A stretch of 7,965 bases of DNA, from the NCBI GenBank assembly GCA_002440975.1, contig DJWN01000069.1:1-7965 (forward strand), given 5' to 3'. Every line of letters begins with the position of its first letter. The stretch's first letter is position 1. The translations under genes were made by a program, and so were the position numbers. Below are positions 1 through 6,314 of the stretch, piece by piece. The notes under the pieces are model-generated. The model was not told the DNA's origin and did no database searches. It saw nothing but the letters and a program-made list of their open reading frames with translations. Origin of the DNA: Bacteroidales bacterium UBA6229 (GTDB lineage: Bacteria; Bacteroidota; Bacteroidia; Bacteroidales; F082).

Positions 1-2163
1 AAAGCCGATGAAGGCATGTGGATTCCAATGTTTATTGATCGGCTTAATTATGAGGACATGCGAAAAATGGGACTTCAGCTCACCGCAGAAGAAATTTACA
101 GTGTAAATCAGGGCAGCCTGAAAGATGCTATCGTAATTTTTGGCAGAGGCTGCACCGGCGAGATCATCTCAGATCAGGGATTGTTGTTAACAAACCACCA
201 CTGTGGATATGGTTCAATTCAGTCGGTAAGTACAGTCGAAAACGATTACCTCACTGATGGCTTTTGGGCAAAAAACAGGGAAGAAGAAATACCTATTCCA
301 GGCCTCACAGCCCAGTTTCTTATCCGCATGGATGATGTAACAGCTCGTATGCTGGAAGGCGTTACGGCCGAAATGACAGAGAAAGAAAGAAATGACAAAC
401 TGGACGAAAACCGCAAAGCAATTGTAAAAGATGCCACAAAAGACACGCATTACAATGCCGTGGTAAAAGACTATTTTGAAGGCAATGAGTTTTATCTGCT
501 CACCTACGAAACTTTTAAAGACATCCGCCTTGCAGGCACCCCGCCAGAGGCCATCGGTAAATTTGGAGCCGACACCGATAACTGGATGTGGCCCCGCCAT
601 ACCGGCGACTTCTCTATCTTCAGGGTTTATGCCGGCCCGGATAATAAACCTGCTGATTACAGCCCTGATAACAAACCTTTCAAGCCCCGTCATTTTTTGC
701 CGATATCCATTGCCGGAATTGAAAAAGGCGACTTCTCTATGATACTCGGAAATCCCGGAAGCACCGACAGGTACCTCACCTCATGGGGAGTTGATATGGC
801 CGTAAAAGAAAGCAATCCGACCATTGTAAAAATCCGTGAAGAAAAATTACGTGTGATGCGCGAAGGTATGGATGCCAGCGAAAAAACCCGCCTGCAATAT
901 GCCTCCAAATATGCCGGAACTGCCAACTATTGGAAGTATTTTATTGGCCAGACCAAAGGCCTGAAACGCCTGAAAGTTGCCGACAAAAAACGTCAGATCG
1001 AAGCCGATTTCAATCAATGGCTTTCTGAAAACCCTGCAATGAAATCGACTTATGGCGAAGCATTGCCATTGATCGAAAATGCTTATAACAAAATAGGCGA
1101 ATACAACCTGGCTCGCTGGTATATGATGGAAGCCGTATTGCGCGGCCCCGAAATCCTTGGCTTTGCCAACCGTTTTAACAAACTGGCTGAACTGCTTGAA
1201 GATAAAAAAACCGATGAGGCCGAAATCGTTCAGCAAACCGATCGCCTCAAAGCCTCTTTAGAAGGACATTTTAAAAACTACGACAGGGGTATCGACCAAA
1301 ATTTGCTGGCAAGCATGATGCAGCTGTATTACAAAGATGTTCCTGCCAATCAGCAACCCGAAGCACTGAAAGAAATAGCCGACAAGTACAAAGGTAATTT
1401 TGATGCATACGCTGCTGATGTTTTCAAAAAATCGACATTTGTCTCCGAATCCTCAGTTAATGCATTGCTTAATAGTCCAAAAGCAAAAACCATTTTAAAA
1501 GACCCTGCTTTTGAGCTGGTTCGCGCATTCATTGTATCCTACAACGAGATGATGAGCAAAACCGGTGATGCCTACGATGAGCTCAATAAAGGCAATCGCT
1601 TGTTTATGGCTGGTTTGCGCCAGATGCAGCCTGACAAAAAATACTATCCCAATGCCAATTTCAGCCTTCGCCTAACTTATGGAACCGTTGAAGATTATTT
1701 CCCTGCCGATGCTGTTCATTATGATTTCATCACTACTACCAAAGGCATTCTTGATAAAGAAGATCCAACTACCTGGGAATTTGTAGTGCCCGATCGGTTA
1801 AAGGAAATTATTAAAACAGAAGACTACGGTCCGTATGCCAACAAAGACGGCAGTATGACAGTGAATATGCTTACCACACACGACATCACCGGCGGTAACT
1901 CCGGTAGCCCGGTGATCGATGCCAAAGGCCGGTTGATAGGTCTGGCTTTTGATGGCAACTGGGAAGCCATGAGTGGCGACATCGCCTTTGAACCAGAGCT
2001 GCAACGCACCATCAATGTGGATATTCGGTATGTAATGCTGATTATCGACAAATTTGCAGGAGCGCAAAACCTGATTGATGAAATGGTGATCGTAAATGAT
2101 CGTCCGGTATTAAAATCAGCAAAGGCGCATAAAGCGGTTAAAGAAGCTGTACTGGTTGAATAA
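1..2163 (+). CDS. S46-family dipeptidyl-peptidase (DPP7/DPP11 type), 5' partial
   Basis: This serine exopeptidase removes dipeptides from the N-terminus of oligopeptides, normally in the periplasm of Bacteroidetes. The frame is open to the left edge, reading K-A-D-E-G before the Met at position 16. ADEGMW is the usual start of the mature S46 enzyme, so the signal peptide and true start lie outside the window. Numbering from that Met, the chymotrypsin-like triad is His62 (TNHHCGYG, codon 199-201), Asp198 (DNWMWPRHTGD, codon 607-609) and Ser629 (GGNSGSP, codon 1900-1902). Asn189-Trp190 and Asp646 match the residues that bind the substrate N-terminus in Pseudoxanthomonas DAP BII (Asn215, Trp216, Asp674; triad His86, Asp224, Ser657). 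The residue 18 after the serine is Gly647. In this family Gly there goes with hydrophobic P1 preference (DPP7), and Arg with acidic P1 (DPP11). The 715 visible residues are full family length apart from the leader. A terminator follows. Family call very sure; specificity inferred from one position. Confidence 0.96.
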   Translation, partial: KADEGMWIPMFIDRLNYEDMRKMGLQLTAEEIYSVNQGSLKDAIVIFGRGCTGEIISDQGLLLTNHHCGYGSIQSVSTVENDYLTDGFWAKNREEEIPIPGLTAQFLIRMDDVTARMLEGVTAEMTEKERNDKLDENRKAIVKDATKDTHYNAVVKDYFEGNEFYLLTYETFKDIRLAGTPPEAIGKFGADTDNWMWPRHTGDFSIFRVYAGPDNKPADYSPDNKPFKPRHFLPISIAGIEKGDFSMILGNPGSTDRYLTSWGVDMAVKESNPTIVKIREEKLRVMREGMDASEKTRLQYASKYAGTANYWKYFIGQTKGLKRLKVADKKRQIEADFNQWLSENPAMKSTYGEALPLIENAYNKIGEYNLARWYMMEAVLRGPEILGFANRFNKLAELLEDKKTDEAEIVQQTDRLKASLEGHFKNYDRGIDQNLLASMMQLYYKDVPANQQPEALKEIADKYKGNFDAYAADVFKKSTFVSESSVNALLNSPKAKTILKDPAFELVRAFIVSYNEMMSKTGDAYDELNKGNRLFMAGLRQMQPDKKYYPNANFSLRLTYGTVEDYFPADAVHYDFITTTKGILDKEDPTTWEFVVPDRLKEIIKTEDYGPYANKDGSMTVNMLTTHDITGGNSGSPVIDAKGRLIGLAFDGNWEAMSGDIAFEPELQRTINVDIRYVMLIIDKFAGAQNLIDEMVIVNDRPVLKSAKAHKAVKEAVLVE

Positions 2164-2183
2164 CAACTGATACAAAATAATTT

Positions 2184-2224
2184 AAATCCCGGCAGTATTG
2201 CACTCGTCGGGATTTTTCTTTTTA
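2184..2224 (+). terminator. rho-independent terminator after the S46 peptidase gene
   Basis: An 8-bp perfect stem, AAATCCCG (2184-2191) with CGGGATTT (2208-2215), is followed by a T-rich run to about 2223. The 16-nt loop can form an additional small GCA/TGC pairing. It lies 20 nt after the S46 stop codon, as expected for an intrinsic terminator. It ends only about 16 nt before the likely start of the next gene, so that gene either depends on readthrough or has a promoter overlapping this region; no convincing one is visible. Confidence 0.85.
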
Positions 2225-2239
2225 AGCAAAAAAATAAGC

Positions 2240-3367
2240 ATGCTGAATCAACGTTTCTATGCTATGATAAGGCAGCATATTCTTTTGATTTTAGGCTTTT
2301 TGGCAGGATTTCATCTTGCCTTTGCAGATGATCCACCTGATTGGAGCAGTATTGAGAGCGCGTTTAGGACAGAGAAATCAGCTTTCAGGGAAATTGCAGA
2401 TCTGGCTAAATTTATCGATCAAAACTTCCTGCAGGATGAAGCCAAAACAGCCGCCCTCTATTGGTGGCTGGGCAACAACATCACCTACGATATGCAATCC
2501 TACCGGCAGCGCGCAAGCAAACGAAATGAAAGCCCGCAGATGATAATCGAGCGTACTTTTAAGCAGCGCAAAGGTGTTTGCGAAGGCTATGCAGGCATTA
2601 TGGACAGCGTGCTGCAATTACTTAATATAGAGTCCTATACCATTGGTGGCTATACCCGACAAGGGCAAATGATAAGCCCAATACCACATGCCTGGGTAGC
2701 CGCAAAAATTGACAACCAATGGATGCTTTTCGACCCAACCTGGGCAGCCGGTTCAATTATTAATAAACGCTATGAAGCCCGTTTCGATCCGGCATTTTTT
2801 ATGGTAAAACCCGAACAGATGCGTCACACACATATGCCTTACGATCCGATCTGGCAGTTTAGCGAACAGCCGCTTTCGCATCAGGCTTTTATCCTGCATA
2901 AATTTGACAACAAAAAAACAAATGCCTCTTTTCACTTTGCCGATTCAATAGCCACTCATATCGCCCTTGATGGAACGGATCAAATACTGGCCGAGTATCA
3001 GCGCATCCATCGCGATTACTTTCCTCATGAAGCCCTGAATATAAGGCTCAACTACCTATCAGACAACCTCGAGATTTCGCGCTACAATAGGGAGGTCGAA
3101 CTGCTGAATCAGGCTACCACCAGCTACAACAATGCCGTTGAGACCTATAATCAATGGCTTGAATGGCAACAGCATAATGGGCAGCGGCACACCTCAACCA
3201 GCGATCAATTGTTACTGGATACAGGCCGGCAACTAGCCAATAGTCTGAAGATTCTGTCACAATTGCAACAAGCCTCTTCCGAACTCGGTAAAGACGTCCG
3301 ATCGCTGAACAAAGCTGTGAGCTCACTTAAAAAACAACTGGAAAAAGAGGGTTTGAGGTTTGAGTAA
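2240..3367 (+). CDS. exported transglutaminase-like (papain-fold) protein with helical C-terminal tail
   Basis: This 375-residue protein belongs to the transglutaminase-like superfamily, whose bacterial members are often cysteine peptidases or have unknown substrates. A Sec signal peptide is clear: MIRQ, then a hydrophobic stretch of about 16 residues ending AFA|DD, with cleavage near residue 29. The triad is Cys114 (KGVCEGYAG), His150 (PHAWV) and Asp165 (LFDPTW), with family-typical context and spacing (36 and 15 residues). The region before the Cys (ALYWWLGNNITYD) also matches the fold. Residues from about 286 to the end are charged and Gln-rich and probably a helical bundle or coiled coil. 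I chose ATG 2240 because an A-rich leader precedes it. ATG 2264 is an equally good signal-peptide start, and a TTG at 2198 is excluded because it sits in the upstream terminator loop. No lipoprotein cysteine is seen, so it is likely periplasmic. Fold confident, substrate unknown. Confidence 0.9.
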   Translation: MLNQRFYAMIRQHILLILGFLAGFHLAFADDPPDWSSIESAFRTEKSAFREIADLAKFIDQNFLQDEAKTAALYWWLGNNITYDMQSYRQRASKRNESPQMIIERTFKQRKGVCEGYAGIMDSVLQLLNIESYTIGGYTRQGQMISPIPHAWVAAKIDNQWMLFDPTWAAGSIINKRYEARFDPAFFMVKPEQMRHTHMPYDPIWQFSEQPLSHQAFILHKFDNKKTNASFHFADSIATHIALDGTDQILAEYQRIHRDYFPHEALNIRLNYLSDNLEISRYNREVELLNQATTSYNNAVETYNQWLEWQQHNGQRHTSTSDQLLLDTGRQLANSLKILSQLQQASSELGKDVRSLNKAVSSLKKQLEKEGLRFE

Positions 3368-3495
3368 AATTATAACTCAATTGAATTTGTAAATGAAAAA
3401 TAGTTTCATCATTACGTACCTTCTGACGAATAGGTACTGTGTGATCAAATATGCTTATCTGACCAAAAGCATTGACTCTACAAAGCAATTAAACT

Positions 3496-3824
3496 ATGAC
3501 AGATCAACACAAAAAATATTTATCTGATATTATTTCAACCATAGACTTAATCAACGATTTTATTGAACCAACAAAAACCTTTCAAGTCTATCAATCTGAT
3601 TTCAAAACGTAAAGCGCAGTTGAAAGACAGCTTGGAATTATTGGCGAAGCTGTTAATAAATTCGATAAACTTCAGCCAGAAAGTCGATTAATAAATGCTG
3701 GAAAGATAATTGCTCTGCGCAACTGAATAATTTATGCCCAGAATGCTATTGATTCTTTAATAATTTGGGCTATAATCCAGAATCATTAGGAGCCTTAAAA
3801 AATGACGCTCAAAATATAACTTAA
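3496..3824 (+). pseudogene. remnant of a HepT-like (DUF86) toxin ribonuclease gene
   Basis: Translation from ATG 3496 gives MTDQHKKYLSDIISTIDLIN, then a stop (TAA 3610), ERQLGIIGEAVNKFDKLQPE, KIIALRN, a second stop (TGA 3724), IIYAQNAIDSLIIWAIIQN, and a one-base frameshift near 3785. The shifted frame then reads LGALKNDAQNIT and ends at TAA 3822. The order of motifs (IIGEAVN, kIiglRN..iiH.Y..id...W.ii) and the length of about 109 codons match the HepT/DUF86 family, the toxin half of MntA-HepT systems. The catalytic R-x4-6-H-x-Y motif is ruined: after RN comes a stop, the His position is Tyr and the Tyr position is Gln. No MntA nucleotidyltransferase antitoxin (GSxxxxDxD motif) is visible upstream, so this is an orphan fossil. 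The stretch is AT-rich: 17 of 60 bases are G or C in 3541-3600, against 27 of 60 in 2401-2460, suggesting acquisition from elsewhere. Confidence 0.82.
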
Positions 3825-3845
3825 TCAATAAGGTATTCTTTCCTC

Positions 3846-4652
3846 TCAAAGCCCCAAGCTCAAACTCAGCAGTTCGGCAATATCGTAATTCTTCATGCGC
3901 TCTTCCTGGTTTTTGTATTTGATGCCATCTGTCATCATCACCATACAAAACGGACAGGCTGTGGCAATGATATCAGCTCCGGTAGCAATGGCCTCTTCGG
4001 TGCGTTCAATAAACACTTCCTTGTCGCCTTTTTCGGCCTCCTTAAACATTTGTCCGCCGCCGGCACCGCAGCACAAACCAAAGCTTCTATTGCGCTTCAT
4101 CTCAACCTTTTCGGAGGGAATGGCATCCAAAACTGAACGGGGAGCTTCATATTCGCCAGTGCCCCTGCCCAGGTAGCAGGGATCGTGAAAAACAATCTTT
4201 TTGGAAGCAAAAGCCTCTGAAATACCTTTTAGATTGCCGGCTTTTAGCTTTTCGGCCAGAAACTGCGAATGATGCCACACCTCATAATGTCCGCCCAACT
4301 CGGGATATTCATTCTTGAGGGTGTTAAAGTCGTGCGGGCAACAGGTCACGATCTTTTTCACTTCGTATCCGTTCAGTATTTCTATATTTTGCAAAGCCTG
4401 CATCTGAAATAGCATTTCATTGCCTGCACGCCTGGCCACATCGCCGCTGTCGGATTCTTCAATCCCCAAAACGGCATAATCAATGCCCAGAAAGGTAAGT
4501 AGTTTCACAAATTCACGGGTAACCTTTTTATAGCGATCGTCAAAAGCACCTGCCGAGCCTACCCAAAAAAGCCATTCAGGTTTATGGCCTTGAGCTGCCA
4601 GATTAGCCATCACCGGTACTTCAATTTTAATTTTATTAGCGGTATTTGTCAT
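3846..4652 (-). CDS. CCG-domain (HdrB-like) Fe-S protein with a degenerate N-terminal CCG domain
   Basis: This soluble 268-residue protein has two CCG domains (PF02754/DUF224), the fold that carries non-cubane [4Fe-4S] clusters in HdrB and is shared with GlcF and LutA. The C-terminal domain is complete: Cys159 (HDPCYLG), Cys194-Cys195-Gly (GLCCGAGG), Cys233 and Cys236 (ACPFC). In the N-terminal domain, positions with equivalent spacing are Ser33 (WVGSAGAFDD), Asp68-Ser69 (EESDSGD), Cys105 and Asp108 (TCCPHDF). Only one of five expected cysteines remains, plus an extra Cys104. The frame is intact and otherwise well conserved (RRAGNEMLFQMQA, TLKNEYPELGG), so this is not simple decay. It is the second gene of a minus-strand operon, 22 nt after the membrane Fe-S gene. 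It probably takes or passes electrons between that partner and a soluble flavoprotein or thiol substrate. The true partner is unknown. Confidence 0.93.
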   Translation of the reverse strand: MTNTANKIKIEVPVMANLAAQGHKPEWLFWVGSAGAFDDRYKKVTREFVKLLTFLGIDYAVLGIEESDSGDVARRAGNEMLFQMQALQNIEILNGYEVKKIVTCCPHDFNTLKNEYPELGGHYEVWHHSQFLAEKLKAGNLKGISEAFASKKIVFHDPCYLGRGTGEYEAPRSVLDAIPSEKVEMKRNRSFGLCCGAGGGQMFKEAEKGDKEVFIERTEEAIATGADIIATACPFCMVMMTDGIKYKNQEERMKNYDIAELLSLSLGL

Positions 4653-4674
4653 CGATTCGTTTTTTCTTGATTTC

Positions 4675-5991
4675 TCAGGCTTGCTTATTTATGAAAAGTT
4701 CGTCGGCCCAGTTCATACGATCTTCGGGCGAGTACTGCCAGGGAGCACCATTGTTTTCAATATTTGTAAAGGCCGTGTTCAATCCCGAAGGTGCTTTGGA
4801 TTGTTCCAGCACCAGGTAGCGGCGCATATCAAGGATGAGCGAAGGCTGATTAATATTGATCGGACATTCCTGGGCGCATGCATTGCACATGGTGCATGCC
4901 CACAATTCCTCCTCTGAGATATAATCACCTATCAGCGATTTTCCATCATCAAAAGCAGCACCTTCCTTCATCAGTCCGGCACCTTTCTCTTTCATGCGAG
5001 CCCTCACGTCCATCACAATCTTTCGGGGCGAAAGCAATTTTCCGGTGATATTGGCCGGACAAACAGCCGTGCAGCGTCCGCACTCAGTGCAGCTGAGGGC
5101 ATTCATATAATTCACCCAGTTTATATCGTTGGCATCCGACACTCCAAATTTCTCCACAGTTTCCTCTCCCCCGGCATCCATTGGTGCAGCAGGATCAAGC
5201 ATCAGTTTTACCTCTTTGGTGATGCTGTCCATATTATCTACTTTGCCAAGCGGCTCAATACGGCTGACTAACACATTAGGCACCGACATAAACACATGAA
5301 AGTGCTTGCTGTATGGTAAAACATTAGCAAAAATAAAGATCAGCAATATATGAAACCACCAGTTGAAATGATGCCAGAATATAATACCCTTATCGGACAT
5401 CCCAACAAAAAGATCAGCCAGCGATTGGCTCACCGGAAAAACACCCTCAAAAGACTGCCCGGTATTGTGCATTTCAAGCAGATAAAAGGCGTTCATCCCT
5501 AACAGGCTCAACATCAGCAAGAGAATGAAAGAAAGAGTCAGATTGGCATCAGCTTTGGACACCGGCTTCATCTCAGGACCATAAAAACGCTTCACATGCA
5601 GGAAGATCCTCCTGAACATAAAAATCAGGATTGAGATTGCAATAATAGCTGCAAACACATCTCCCGTAGCCATCAGAAAATCGTAAAACCATCCCAGCAC
5701 AGCAAAACTTCTCTCCGTGCCGAAAAGCCCGTCAACGACCATCTCGATGCTGCCAAACAGGATCACCATAAAACCCCAGAAAACCAAGGCATGGACAAAT
5801 CCCATCACCGGATGCCGGAAGATTTTTTGTTGTGCAATTGCCACTTTAAAGGTTTCCCTGATACGCGCAGGATAGTCAGTCAGCTTTTTCTTTTTGGTGT
5901 ATCTGAAATTGAAAAAGATCCTCCGCATGGTAAAAGCAAATACTGCCAGGGTGATCAGCAAACTCAGCGCAAAAAGGATTTGTGCAGTCAT
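4675..5991 (-). CDS. membrane cytochrome-b-like / 2[4Fe-4S] ferredoxin fusion (HdrE-HdrC-like, split-EMO type)
   Basis: This 438-residue electron-transfer protein has about five membrane segments (roughly residues 2-22, 62-86, 102-126, 150-173, 209-232), then a cytoplasmic ferredoxin domain. Candidate heme-b histidines sit in segment 2 (His60, His67) and around segment 5 (His207, His208, His214, His230, His232), as in NarI/HdrE-type subunits. The ferredoxin domain has two cubane motifs: Cys301-304-307-311-Pro (CTECGRCTAVCP) and Cys366-369-372-376-Pro (CTMCNACAQECP). With the CCG protein encoded 22 nt downstream, the order membrane-ferredoxin-CCG reproduces fused EMO/DUF224 proteins (ETF:menaquinone oxidoreductases), here split in two, 438+268 residues. 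A role between the quinone pool and a soluble donor is therefore inferred; no electron-transfer flavoprotein gene is in view. The start follows from the membrane segment at the N-terminus; the leader is A-rich without a clear Shine-Dalgarno. A MITE-like insertion sits 11 nt before the ATG, so transcription must begin in or beyond it. Confidence 0.93.
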   Translation of the reverse strand: MTAQILFALSLLITLAVFAFTMRRIFFNFRYTKKKKLTDYPARIRETFKVAIAQQKIFRHPVMGFVHALVFWGFMVILFGSIEMVVDGLFGTERSFAVLGWFYDFLMATGDVFAAIIAISILIFMFRRIFLHVKRFYGPEMKPVSKADANLTLSFILLLMLSLLGMNAFYLLEMHNTGQSFEGVFPVSQSLADLFVGMSDKGIIFWHHFNWWFHILLIFIFANVLPYSKHFHVFMSVPNVLVSRIEPLGKVDNMDSITKEVKLMLDPAAPMDAGGEETVEKFGVSDANDINWVNYMNALSCTECGRCTAVCPANITGKLLSPRKIVMDVRARMKEKGAGLMKEGAAFDDGKSLIGDYISEEELWACTMCNACAQECPININQPSLILDMRRYLVLEQSKAPSGLNTAFTNIENNGAPWQYSPEDRMNWADELFINKQA

Positions 5992-6002
5992 AATGCGATT
6001 TT

Positions 6003-6015
6003 TGATTCTTTTACA
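6003..6015. repeat. left copy of 13-bp direct repeat (target-site duplication)
   Basis: TGATTCTTTTACA, identical to 6113-6125. The bases beyond differ on both sides, so the duplication is exactly 13 bp. Confidence 0.85.
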
Positions 6016-6033
6016 TTGTTGTCCGGTAAAAAT

Positions 6034-6067
6034 ATTATGTCGTCCCGTACGTACGGGACGGCATAAT
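6034..6067. repeat. 34-nt palindrome inside the MITE-like element
   Basis: The perfect 20-bp palindrome CGTCCCGTACGTACGGGACG (6041-6060) is extended by ATTATG on the left and CATAAT on the right, with one T/G mismatch pair (6040/6061) that can wobble-pair in one RNA strand. The arms are 17 nt with almost no loop. It resembles REP-type palindromes. In the redox-operon transcript it would form a strong hairpin close to the start codon if transcription begins upstream of it. Confidence 0.85.
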
Positions 6068-6112
6068 TAAAGCGATTGAGCGTTCTTACGTTATTTTTTT
6101 ACCGGACAACAG

Positions 6113-6125
6113 TGATTCTTTTACA
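6113..6125. repeat. right copy of 13-bp direct repeat (target-site duplication)
   Basis: TGATTCTTTTACA, identical to 6003-6015, directly after the right inverted end of the element. Confidence 0.85.
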
Positions 6126-6292
6126 AAGCTGCAATAATACGGAAATCTGGCAAACAAAAAATAGATCAGCCCATCCATCTGTGACAGAAAACACTGATTT
6201 ATAACAGATAACCCTTTGTAAATGCTATTGTTAAGTGTTTCACACTGAATAAAAAATTTCGCCTGTCATAAACAAATTGATAAGAATTACCC

Positions 6293-6300
6293 TACTTTTG
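6293..6300 (+). promoter_or_regulatory. possible Bacteroidetes -7 box (TACTTTTG)
   Basis: TACTTTTG fits the TAnnTTTG -7 consensus of the Bacteroidetes primary sigma factor and lies 14 nt before ATG 6315 of the aspartyl protease pseudogene. The nearest upstream TTG (6277-6279) is only 13 nt away, shorter than the usual spacing of about 19-21, so the -33 box is missing or degenerate. Confidence 0.4.
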
Positions 6301-6314
6301 TGAGTATCATCCTA

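Larger units (their letters stand above)
6003..6125. mobile_element. MITE-like non-autonomous element with 13-bp target duplication
   Basis: The 97-bp core (6016-6112) is bounded by inverted ends TGTTGTCCGGTAAAAA (6017-6032) and its exact reverse complement (6096-6111), 16 of 16 bases. Outside these is an exact 13-bp direct repeat, TGATTCTTTTACA, at 6003-6015 and 6113-6125. That is the signature of transposition with target-site duplication. There is no room for a transposase, so it would be mobilised in trans. A duplication of about 10-13 bp is typical of the IS4 group (IS4, IS231), which is a suggestion only. The core also holds a long palindrome next to the left end. It lies in the leader or promoter region of the minus-strand redox operon, 11 nt before its ATG. 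Confidence 0.85.
5992..6314. other. 323-bp divergent intergenic region
   Basis: This region separates the divergent redox operon (minus) and the aspartyl protease pseudogene (plus). Its left part is filled by the MITE-like element, 6003-6125. The right end has a TACTTTTG promoter-like box at 6293-6300. Between about 6126 and 6292 the DNA is AT-rich and I see no gene, repeat or clear operator. The promoter of the redox operon should lie here, but no minus-strand TTG/TAnnTTTG pair is convincing. Confidence 0.7.

Noticed and set aside
214..693. Long antisense frames under the S46, transglutaminase-like and redox genes (for example 214-693 minus, 847-1236 minus, 3895-4176 plus)
   Set aside because: They are shadows of strongly coding frames with no family motif and implausible composition.
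2198..2239. TTG start at 2198 for the transglutaminase-like gene, giving 14 extra residues
   Set aside because: It lies in the loop of the upstream terminator hairpin and would place residues from the T-run before an otherwise normal signal peptide.
3360..3380. Inverted repeat TTGAGT/ACTCAA at the end of the transglutaminase-like gene as a terminator
   Set aside because: It has only a 6-bp AT-rich stem and no following T-run, so it is too weak to call.
3416..3440. GTACC/GGTAC inverted repeat as an operator
   Set aside because: Five-base arms with a 12-base spacer are expected by chance and sit before no intact gene.
3393..3527. Small plus-strand reading frame (44 residues, MKNSFIITYLLTN...)
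   Set aside because: No recognisable family, and it overlaps the HepT remnant in another frame. It is short and AT-rich enough to be chance, and it does not match MntA motifs.
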